DNA of 64,000 nucleotides, taken from Corynebacterium sp. HMSC05H05 (GTDB lineage Bacteria > Actinomycetota > Actinomycetes > Mycobacteriales > Mycobacteriaceae). How positions within the stretch are numbered: position 1 is the first letter of the stretch; each line of letters begins with the position of its first letter. The DNA is taken from positions 1 to 64,000 of the forward strand of contig NZ_KV788382.1 of NCBI RefSeq assembly GCF_001807265.1. The letters run 5' to 3'. The position numbers and the translations under genes were made by a program. Below the pieces are notes generated by a model, which saw only the letters and a list, made by a program, of their open reading frames with translations, had not been told where the DNA came from and ran no database searches. Shown here one piece after another: positions 57,796 to 64,000 of this stretch.

Positions 57796-58599
57796 TTAGT
57801 TGTCGCTTTCGGTGTAGAACCCGTCGTCGAACGGATCCCAGATCCGCTCCACCAGGTCCGCCACGGAATCCAGCACCGCGGTGGGGCGGAAGGGGTATTT
57901 GGCTATCTCGGAGTCGTCGGCGATGCCCGTGCGCACCAGCACGGTCCGCATGCCTGCCTCGAGGCCGGCCTTGACGTCGGTGTCCATGCGGTCGCCGATC
58001 ATCACCGTGTTCTCGGAGTGCGCGCCGATGTTGTTGAGCGCCGAGCGCATCATCACCGGGTTCGGTTTGCCCACGTAGTACGGCTCCATACCGGTCACGG
58101 CGGTGATCATGGCCGCCACGGACCCGGTCGCCGGCACCACACCCGCGGGCCCCGGGCCGGTCAGATCCGGGTTGGTGGCGATGAACCGCGAGCCGTTGCG
58201 GATCAGGTTCGACGCGGTGGTCAACGCCTCAAACGAGTAGGTGCGAGTCTCGCCCAGCACGACAAAGTCGGGGTCGGCGTCGGTGAGGATCCAGCCGATT
58301 TCGTGCAGCGCCGTGGTCAGGCCAGCTTCCCCGATGACGTACGCGGACGCCGCGCCCGCCTGCTGCGACAAAAACTTCGCCGTCGCCGTGGCGGAGGTCC
58401 AGATGCGCTCCGGCTCGATGTCCAGGCCCATGCGCATAAGCTTCGCGGACAGGTCGCGCGGGGTCTGGATCGAGTTGTTAGTCAGAACCATAAAGTCGAT
58501 GTCTTCGCTGCGCAGCGCGCCGATGAACTCCTTCGCGCCGGGGATGATCTCGCCCTCGCGGTGCAGCACGCCGTCCATGTCGGTCAAATACGAAATCAC
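57796..58599 (-). CDS. HAD family (HAD-IIA, NagD-like) hydrolase
   Basis: A 267-residue phosphatase. Motif I TDMDGVL at 6-12 with nucleophile Asp7, motif II VLTNN near 39, KPNPVMM near 179-185 and GDRMDTDV near 202-209 carry the catalytic residues; the cap (about 80-170) is of type C2. Similar proteins dephosphorylate sugar phosphates or UMP. GTG 58599 overlaps the stop of the acyl-carrier gene (GTGA), with GGAGGA 7 nt upstream, so the two are translated together. Confidence 0.85.
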   Translation of the reverse strand: MISYLTDMDGVLHREGEIIPGAKEFIGALRSEDIDFMVLTNNSIQTPRDLSAKLMRMGLDIEPERIWTSATATAKFLSQQAGAASAYVIGEAGLTTALHEIGWILTDADPDFVVLGETRTYSFEALTTASNLIRNGSRFIATNPDLTGPGPAGVVPATGSVAAMITAVTGMEPYYVGKPNPVMMRSALNNIGAHSENTVMIGDRMDTDVKAGLEAGMRTVLVRTGIADDSEIAKYPFRPTAVLDSVADLVERIWDPFDDGFYTESDN

Positions 58600-58889
58600 T
58601 TGTGCTCCTCCACATAGTCGGCGAGATCCTGGGCGGTGGTGCATTGGGCGTACACGTGCTCGTCGATAGGCACTCCAAATGCTTCCTCGATGCGAACCGC
58701 GAGCTCAATGCGGCTTAACGACGAAACCCCGCTCCCGTCCAACCTCGTACCGGGCTCAATATCGACGCCGGAGACGTCTTCGACGAGCTCCGCGATGCGC
58801 GCAAACGTGCCGCGCGCCTCCGCCTTGTCTTGGGCGTCTGTGTCGTCGGCGAGCAGGCCGCCAAGGTCCAACCGCTGCGAAAGTTCCAT
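58596..58889 (-). CDS. Acyl carrier protein-like protein
   Basis: A 97-residue protein with the acyl carrier fold in residues 20-97. The phosphopantetheine site reads DGSGVSSLSRIEL at 51-63; Ser57 aligns with the attachment serine, but the preceding residue is Ser56, not the Asp of the usual DSL motif. The gene stands in a two-gene unit with a HAD phosphatase rather than beside a fatty-acid or polyketide synthase. ATG 58889 is set by a TATCAT box 6 nt upstream that overlaps the box of the divergent gene. A GCCTATCGACG site lies at 58661-58671. Confidence 0.75.
   Translation of the reverse strand: MELSQRLDLGGLLADDTDAQDKAEARGTFARIAELVEDVSGVDIEPGTRLDGSGVSSLSRIELAVRIEEAFGVPIDEHVYAQCTTAQDLADYVEEHK
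58661..58671 (-). repeat. GCCTATCGACG motif (site 9)
   Basis: Exact 11-mer in the coding direction of the acyl carrier-like gene (Pro-Ile-Asp codons). Confidence 0.8.
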
Positions 58890-58894
58890 GCCGT

Positions 58895-58901
58895 TATGAT
58901 A
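58895..58901. promoter_or_regulatory. Overlapping divergent -10 boxes
   Basis: TATGATA gives TATGAT on the plus strand (58895-58900) and TATCAT on the minus strand (58896-58901). Each ends 6 nt before its start codon (58907 plus, 58889 minus); the whole intergenic gap is only 17 bp. Confidence 0.65.
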
Positions 58902-58906
58902 AGCGC

Positions 58907-59785
58907 ATGCAACGCTTCGCACTTCCGGCCGTGGTCGTCGTCGCCGCCGGCCTGCTCGCGCCCGCCGCCTCCGCCGCGATGTCCGACGAGTATTCGCCGC
59001 ACTTCGATCCGAAGGCTCGGCACGTGCAATTCATCCCGAGCGACGGGTACACCGAAACCATCGAGTACGAGCTCCTCGGCGTGCCGGAGGGGACGAGATG
59101 GAAGCAGACCGGCGAGGACACGCTGCAGAAGAAGGCGCAGCTGTTCAACGGGGAGCGCGAGCTTACCGACGGCCCCCTCGCCGTCCGCCTGAACAACTAC
59201 ACAAAGGGCGAACCCCCGCAGCCGGGGGAGAACGTCATTGAGTTCTGGGTCCGGGTGGAGTTCCCGGACGACTCGACCGAGCTGTACCCGCAGAAAATCA
59301 CGCTGACCTCCGACGACGCGTTCTACTACAACCCCCAGTTTGTCGGGCGCGTCACCGCCGACCCCGGCGAGACCGTGAACCTGACGCCGGAGAACCAGTT
59401 CGATCTGAACCTGCCGACGGACGCTCATTGGGAGGTCACCGGCGGCCAGGGCTGGGACTGGAGCATCGACCAAAAGACCGGCACCATCACTGCGACGGTG
59501 CCAACCGACTCTTACGACAGCGCAAACTTCGAGGTCGTGACCACGTTCGCGGACGGGACGAAGCGTAGGACCTGGACCAGCATCAGCAACACCGGTGTCG
59601 GCGTGGAGCTGCCGGAACCCCCGGCGGCGGAGCCGGAGCCGGACGCGCCGGTGCAGACTGGGGCGGACTCAGGTGGGTCGTCCACGGCGCAGAAGCTCGG
59701 CCTCGTATTTGGCGTCCTGGCGCTGCTGGTCGGTGCCGCCGCCTTCGCGTGGCCGCAGCTGCAGCAGTTCCTGCCCAAGATGTAG
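58907..59785 (+). CDS. Surface protein with C-terminal membrane anchor, unknown function
   Basis: A 292-residue exported protein. Signal peptide 1-24 (MQRFALPAVVVVAAGLLAPAASA). The extracellular part (25-230) is beta-rich with Tyr/Asp/Thr-heavy strands in two or three Rib/Ig-like units (QFIPSDGYTETIEYELLGVPEGTRW; FDLNLPTDAHWEVTGGQGWDWSIDQKTGTITATVP). Then a Pro/Glu linker (about 235-262) and one membrane helix (about 268-288). No LPxTG; it is a single-span anchored protein. Its start is fixed by TATGAT 6 nt upstream. Confidence 0.78.
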   Translation: MQRFALPAVVVVAAGLLAPAASAAMSDEYSPHFDPKARHVQFIPSDGYTETIEYELLGVPEGTRWKQTGEDTLQKKAQLFNGERELTDGPLAVRLNNYTKGEPPQPGENVIEFWVRVEFPDDSTELYPQKITLTSDDAFYYNPQFVGRVTADPGETVNLTPENQFDLNLPTDAHWEVTGGQGWDWSIDQKTGTITATVPTDSYDSANFEVVTTFADGTKRRTWTSISNTGVGVELPEPPAAEPEPDAPVQTGADSGGSSTAQKLGLVFGVLALLVGAAAFAWPQLQQFLPKM

Positions 59786-59806
59786 GGGGCGCCGGGCCAC
59801 CCCGAG

Positions 59807-59930
59807 AATTTGTTCACTCGGCTGCTGCTAGCAGGTGAACAAACCCCTCGTTTGAGCGGTGGTTTGTTCACTTTGCCCAGGTCGGATGTTCGAAAGGGGT
59901 GGGTTGATTCATCGCGTAGTGAACAAATCC
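59807..59930. repeat. Nested inverted repeats, TTTGTTCAC family
   Basis: Half-sites TTTGTTCAC at 59809-59817 and 59863-59871 and GTGAACAAA at 59835-59843 and 59919-59927 can form two hairpins. The region lies just after the 58907 gene's stop. Confidence 0.75.
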
Positions 59931-60094
59931 AGGCGTGCCGGTAGACGAGGACGCGCGATCCAGACACTTCGCGGCGAAATCTGTCAGTCGGACCCCATCG
60001 GCCCAGGTGAGTGCAAAAGGCCGCCGTAATCTGTCAGGGAAACCCCGCACGAAACCCCCAAACCCGCCCCACCCCCCCCAAAAAAAGGCACACG

Positions 60095-60130
60095 AAAAGG
60101 GGCGTTCCGCAACCGGGAACGCCCCTTCGT
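60095..60130 (-). terminator. Rho-independent terminator of aceE
   Basis: On the minus strand GGGGCGTTCC/GGAACGCCCC (10-bp stem, 7-nt loop) is followed by TTTTCG, 30 bp after the aceE stop. Confidence 0.85.
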
Positions 60131-60159
60131 CGCTAAGCGCTAAGCCCTAACCCAAAGAA

Positions 60160-62976
60160 CTACTCAGCGGCGTTCTCCGGGCCGACGTCCTCGCCGTCGG
60201 TCTTGGCGGCGGTGGCGGTCGGGTCGTCGATCTTCAGGTCCTTGGCGGCCTGAGCAGCCACGGAGCGGTCGATCTTGCCCTCGTTGGCCAGGCCCATGAG
60301 GGCGGCGACGGCCATGGACTCGGCGTCGATGTTGAAGTAGCGGCGGGCGGCTTCGCGGGTGTCGGCGAAGCCGAAGCCGTCGGCGCCGAGCACGATGTAC
60401 TGGCCCGGGACGTAGGCGCGGATCTGCTCCTGCAGGTCGGAAGCGAAGTCCGAGGTCGCGATGTAGGGCCCGGAGGTCTGCTTCAGCTGCTTGGTGGCAA
60501 ACGCCTCCTCGACCTCTTCGCCCGGGTTGAGCAGCTGCTCGGCGGCCTTGGCCTGGCCCTCGCGAGCGAGCTCGGTCCAGGAGGTCACGGAGTAGATCGC
60601 GGCGCCGACGTTGTACTGCTCCTGCAGGATTTCCTGCGCGCGCAGCGCCTGCTGCATGCCAACGCCGGAGGCGAGCAGGGAGACCTTGTTGTCCAGGTCC
60701 TTGCCCTCGTCGTAGAGGTAGATGCCCTTGTGCAGGCCCTCCACGTCCAGGTTCTCCGGGCGTGCCGGCTGGTGGTGCGGCTGGTTGTAGACGGTGATGT
60801 AGTACATCACGTTCTCGTCCTTGCCGGCGCCCTGGCCGTACATGCGCTCGATGCCCTTGGAGATGATGTACGGCATCTCGTAGGCGAACGCCGGGTCGTA
60901 CGGGATGACGGCCGGGTTGGTGGAGGCCAGGATCGGGGAGTGGCCGTCCATGTGCTGCAGGCCCTCACCGAACAGGGTGGTGCGGCCGGCGGTGGCGCCG
61001 ATGATGAAGCCGCGGCCCATCTGGTCGCCGGCAGCCCAGAAGTTGTCGCCGGTGCGCTGGAAGCCGAACATCGAGTAGAAGATGTACATCGGGATCATCG
61101 GCTCGCCGTGGGTGGCGTAGGACGTCGCCGCCGCGATGAAGGAGGCGGAAGAGCCGTCCTCGTTGATGCCCTCGTGCAGGATCTGGCCGTCGGTGGCTTC
61201 CTTGTAGGACAGCTGCAGGTCGTGGTCCACCGGCACGTAGTTCTGGCCGTTCGGGTTGTAGATGCCCAGGGTGGGGAACCAGGAGTCCAGGCCGAAGGTG
61301 CGGGCCTCGTCCGGGATGATCGGCACGATGCGCTTGCCCAGCTCCTTGTCGCGCATGAGCGCCTTGAAGGTGCGCACGAGCGCCATGGTGGAGGCGACTT
61401 CCTGCTTGCCAGAGTCCTTGAATAGCGCCTTGAAGGTCTTCTCAAACTCGGGCAGCTCGACCGGGGAGTAGTTTTCGCGACGCTCCGGCAGGTAGCCGCC
61501 GAGTTCCTCGCGGCGGGCCTTGAGGTACTTGATCTCCTCGGCGTCTTCGCCCGGGTGGTAGTACGGCGGCATGTACGGATCCTTCTCCAGCTCTTCGTCG
61601 GAGATCGGGATCTGCTGCTTGTCGCGGAAGAGCTTGAGGTCCTCCAGTGCCAGCTTCTTCATCTGGTGGGTGGCGTTGCGGCCCTCGAAGTTGTGGCCGA
61701 GGCCGTAGCCCTTGACGGTGTGGGCGAGGATGACGGTCGGCTTGCCCTTGGTTTCCAGGGCGCGCTTGTAGGCGGCGTAGACCTTGCGGTAGTCGTGGCC
61801 GCCGCGGCGCAGGTTCCAGATTTCCTCGTCGGTCATGTCCTCGACGAGTTTCTTGGTGCGCTCGTCGCGGCCGAAGAAGTGCTCGCGGACGTAGGCGCCG
61901 TCGTTGGCCTTGAAGGTCTGGTAGTCGCCGTCCTTGGTGGTGTTCATGATGTGGACGAGTGCGCCGTCCTCATCCTTCTCCAGCAGCTCGTCCCACTCGC
62001 GGCCCCACACGACCTTGATCACGTTCCAGCCGGCGCCGACGAAGAAGCTCTCCAGCTCCTGGACGATCTGGCCGTTGCCGCGCACCGGGCCGTCGAGACG
62101 CTGCAGGTTGCAGTTGATCACGAAGGTGAGGTTGTCCAGGCCGTACAGGGAGGCCATCTGGATCAGGCCGCGGGATTCCGGCTCGTCCATCTCGCCGTCG
62201 CCGAGGAATGCCCAGACGTGCTGCTGGTCGGTGTCCTTGATGCCGCGGTCCTGCAGGTACTTGTTAAAGCGTGCCTGGTAGATCGCGTTCATCGGGCCCA
62301 GGCCCATGGACACGGTGGGGAACTCCCAGAATTCCGGCATGCCGTGCGGGTGCGGGTAGGACGGCAGGCCGCCCTGCTTGCGGGAGTGCTCCTGGCGGAA
62401 GCCGTCCATGTCGTCTTCGCTCAGGCGGCCTTCCATGAAGGCGCGGGCGTACATGCCGGGGGAGGCGTGGCCCTGGAAGAACACCTGGTCGCCGCCCTGC
62501 GGTGCGTCCTTGCCCTTGAAGAAGTGGTTGAAGCCGACCTCGTAGAGCGCCGCCGCGGAGGCGTAGGTGGAGATGTGGCCGCCGACGGCGATGCCGGGGC
62601 GCTGCGCGCGGTGCACCATCACTGCGGCGTTCCAGCGCATCCAGCGGCGGTAGCGCTTCTCAATCTGCTCGTCGCCCGGGAATTCCGGCTCGAGCTTGGT
62701 GGGGATGGTGTTGACCAGGTCGGTCGAGGACAGCGCCGGCAGCGGCACACGCTTCGCGTTTGCGCGCTCGATCAGGCGCAGCATGAGGTAGCGGGCGCGC
62801 TCCGGGTCGGATTCCTCGAGCAGCCCGTCGAGGGAGTCCATCCATTCCTGGGTTTCCTCGGGGTCCGCGTCGTGCAGGTAGGACGCTACGCCTTCGCGCA
62901 GCGAGAGAATGTTGGTGTCAACCTCGGACGCGGTCTTCGCGCGAGCGTCTTCCATTTTGGTCTCTTTCTGGGCCAC
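60160..62976 (-). CDS. aceE: Pyruvate dehydrogenase E1 component, homodimeric type
   Basis: A 938-residue thiamine-diphosphate enzyme that decarboxylates pyruvate and feeds acetyl groups to the E2 lipoyl protein. Features: [44 protein letters not shown] near 112-152, ThDP-binding [10 protein letters not shown] near 258, HTVKGYG near 428, and [20 protein letters not shown] near 550. Length matches actinobacterial AceE. GTG 62976 is preferred because AGGAGG lies 5 nt upstream. No aceF lies nearby, as usual in corynebacteria. No GCCTATCGACG site occurs in its 2.8 kb. Confidence 0.97.
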   Translation of the reverse strand: MAQKETKMEDARAKTASEVDTNILSLREGVASYLHDADPEETQEWMDSLDGLLEESDPERARYLMLRLIERANAKRVPLPALSSTDLVNTIPTKLEPEFPGDEQIEKRYRRWMRWNAAVMVHRAQRPGIAVGGHISTYASAAALYEVGFNHFFKGKDAPQGGDQVFFQGHASPGMYARAFMEGRLSEDDMDGFRQEHSRKQGGLPSYPHPHGMPEFWEFPTVSMGLGPMNAIYQARFNKYLQDRGIKDTDQQHVWAFLGDGEMDEPESRGLIQMASLYGLDNLTFVINCNLQRLDGPVRGNGQIVQELESFFVGAGWNVIKVVWGREWDELLEKDEDGALVHIMNTTKDGDYQTFKANDGAYVREHFFGRDERTKKLVEDMTDEEIWNLRRGGHDYRKVYAAYKRALETKGKPTVILAHTVKGYGLGHNFEGRNATHQMKKLALEDLKLFRDKQQIPISDEELEKDPYMPPYYHPGEDAEEIKYLKARREELGGYLPERRENYSPVELPEFEKTFKALFKDSGKQEVASTMALVRTFKALMRDKELGKRIVPIIPDEARTFGLDSWFPTLGIYNPNGQNYVPVDHDLQLSYKEATDGQILHEGINEDGSSASFIAAATSYATHGEPMIPMYIFYSMFGFQRTGDNFWAAGDQMGRGFIIGATAGRTTLFGEGLQHMDGHSPILASTNPAVIPYDPAFAYEMPYIISKGIERMYGQGAGKDENVMYYITVYNQPHHQPARPENLDVEGLHKGIYLYDEGKDLDNKVSLLASGVGMQQALRAQEILQEQYNVGAAIYSVTSWTELAREGQAKAAEQLLNPGEEVEEAFATKQLKQTSGPYIATSDFASDLQEQIRAYVPGQYIVLGADGFGFADTREAARRYFNIDAESMAVAALMGLANEGKIDRSVAAQAAKDLKIDDPTATAAKTDGEDVGPENAAE

Positions 62977-63153
62977 TTCAACCTCCTGGCTTCAGTCGGG
63001 CAATACGCCCCCAAGGATACGTGCTCGCGCGCGTGCATTCTTACAGCGGGTGGTCTTTGGTGAGACTAATCACGGGTTTGCCAGCATTCTTTGCTTCTCG
63101 ACGTTAAGCTATCGCCCAAACCACATCTTGATAAAAACGGAGGACATGGAGAT

Positions 63154-63564
63154 TTGAGTGCCACAGGAGTGGACACCTACGCAGCCCGCCTGGGGGTAAA
63201 ACCGGGTGATGTTGTGCAGGAGATCGGCTGGGACGAGGACGCGGATTCCGCCATCTCGGAAGCCATCGAGGATGCGATCGGGGCCGAGCTTCTCGACGAA
63301 GACGTGGACGAACCCTGCGACACCATCCTCCTCTGGTTCCGCGACGGCGACGGCGACCTCGTCGACGATCTCGTCGACGTCTCCCGCGGCCTCGGCCCCG
63401 GCGGCCGCATCTGGCTGATGACCCCCGGCGCCGGCTCCTCCTCTGCCGGGGTGGTCCCGCCCAGCGAGATCGCCGAATCCGCCCAGCTCGCCGGCTTCAC
63501 CCAGACGAAGGCGGACCGCTTCGGTGCCTGGCAGGGCTCCTGCCTCACGCCCCGCAACCGGTAG
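63154..63564 (+). CDS. DUF3052 protein
   Basis: A 136-residue acidic protein of the actinobacterial DUF3052 family: YAARLGVKPGDVVQEIGWDEDADSAISEAIEDAIG at 8-42, DDLVDVSRGLGPGGRIWLMTPG near 77-98, and SEIAESAQLAGFTQTKADRFGAWQGSCLTPR at the end. Function unknown. TTG 63154 is the likeliest start, with GGAG or GGAGG upstream; GTG 63169 is possible. It is divergent from aceE across a gap of about 177 bp, as in other corynebacteria. Confidence 0.78.
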   Translation: MSATGVDTYAARLGVKPGDVVQEIGWDEDADSAISEAIEDAIGAELLDEDVDEPCDTILLWFRDGDGDLVDDLVDVSRGLGPGGRIWLMTPGAGSSSAGVVPPSEIAESAQLAGFTQTKADRFGAWQGSCLTPRNR

Positions 63565-63697
63565 CCGGCCGGGTTCTGCTGCCGTCGGTTCGGCCAGCGC
63601 CGACCGCCGCCCGCCGGTTCGGCCAGCCACCGGTTTTCGCAGTTCCCGCCCCGGTTTTTCGTTCCGTGCGCGGGCTCTGCTACTCTGCTTGCTACGC

Positions 63698-63770
63698 GCG
63701 CCGTTAGCTCAGCTGGAAGAGCAACTGGTTTACACCCAGTAGGTCGGCGGTTCGAGCCCGTCATGGCGCA
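63698..63770 (+). tRNA. tRNA-Val (TAC)
   Basis: 73 nt; acceptor GCGCCGT/ATGGCGC, D-stem GCTC/GAGC, anticodon stem CTGGT/CCCAG with TAC anticodon in loop TTTACAC, T-stem GGCGG/CCGTC (one G-T pair). CCA is not encoded. Confidence 0.95.
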
Positions 63771-63778
63771 CAACACTA

Positions 63779-63815
63779 GGACCCCGTCCCGGAACTCCCG
63801 GGACGGGGTCTTTCC
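63779..63815 (+). terminator. Terminator after tRNA-Val
   Basis: ACCCCGTCCCGG pairs with CCGGGACGGGGT around AACTC and is followed by CTTTCCC, 10 bp after the tRNA. Confidence 0.85.
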
Positions 63816-63855
63816 CGTTGCCGACCTGGCGCGTTGCAAACCCATCCCGGCCGAG

Positions 63856-63944
63856 GATGCTTACCCCAGGATGCTTACTTCTCGAGTGTGGTGGCGGGCG
63901 CGGCCGGAGGTTCGTCGAGAAGTAAGCGTTTAGGAGTAAGCATC
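63856..63944. repeat. Long hairpin element, GTAAGC family, copy 2
   Basis: Arms of 30 nt (63856-63885 and 63915-63944) match at 25 of 30 positions around a 29-nt loop. Each arm holds GCTTAC twice at 14-nt spacing (four half-sites), sharing AGTAAGC with the hairpin at 43296-43358. No gene is seen in the rest of the window to 64000. Confidence 0.75.
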
Positions 63945-64000
63945 TAGCCCAGGGCGGGGCTTCGGCGCTCGCAAACCCTGGGATCGGTCGATTTTTACGC

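Larger units (their letters stand above)
59786..60159. other. Gene-free region between convergent genes
   Basis: Contains four TTTGTTCAC/GTGAACAAA half-sites (59809-59927), a doubled AATCTGTCAG (about 59980 and 60030), an A/C-rich stretch, and the aceE terminator (60095-60130). No gene is supported. Confidence 0.65.

Noticed and set aside
61555..63063. 502-codon plus-strand frame over aceE
   Set aside because: Antisense to aceE; no plausible start or domain.

Overview
The window looks like a chromosomal segment of a Corynebacterium species (high-GC actinobacterium). Conserved genes show this best: the 3' end of dnaG, then mazG, an LpqU-type transglycosylase, eno, ftsB, DUF501 and ppx, a single-chain AceE pyruvate dehydrogenase E1, a DUF3052 gene, and many small secreted or membrane proteins. 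Many genes appear to lack a leader: a TANNNT hexamer ends 6-9 nt before the start codon and no Shine-Dalgarno is visible.

Layout. 1-10.8 kb is core: dnaG end, a hicB gene with a hicA remnant, an OGG-fold protein, mazG, a secreted protein, the transglycosylase, eno, an orphan AbiEi-type regulator and a SWIM zinc-finger gene placed between eno and ftsB, then ftsB-DUF501-ppx. 10.9-28.6 kb is a surface-polysaccharide island of visibly lower GC: wecB, a CAT-anticodon tRNA, glycosyltransferases, two UDP-sugar dehydrogenases (WecC-like and WbpA-like), a Wzm/Wzt-type ABC exporter, two very large two-domain glycosyltransferases, a reverse-oriented transferase and an asparagine-synthase-like protein. 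Together they suggest an exported glycan containing amino-uronic acids, probably ManNAcA, perhaps amidated. A 1696-residue surface protein with five lamin-tail-like repeats and a calcineurin-like phosphoesterase follows.

34.4-51.8 kb is accessory and transport: an ornithine cyclodeaminase-like gene, an MDR oxidoreductase, a PIN/HTH toxin-antitoxin pair, tRNA-Asn, an AbgT transporter, DUF4230, a serine hydrolase, a probable uridine transporter/nucleoside hydrolase operon, two tandem TRIC channels, three related membrane proteins and a YdcZ-type transporter. 51.8-54.7 kb is one low-GC gene for a TrlF-like PHP + SMC-type ATPase, a likely defence protein. 55-64 kb holds an aldehyde dehydrogenase, an MNT-HEPN pair, a HAD phosphatase with an acyl-carrier-like protein, a surface protein, aceE, DUF3052 and tRNA-Val.

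Three DNA-level signals cut across the genes. The 11-mer GCYTATCGACG occurs 13 times (9 exact GCCTATCGACG) in core DNA and not once in the polysaccharide island or the TrlF gene. Intergenic gaps hold several families of long hairpins built from short repeated half-sites. At four places a fragment of a gene recurs on the far side of intervening DNA (OGG 3' end, the 38.3-kb secreted gene, the ornithine cyclodeaminase, the YdcZ 5' end), as if sequence had been inserted with duplication of neighbouring DNA.
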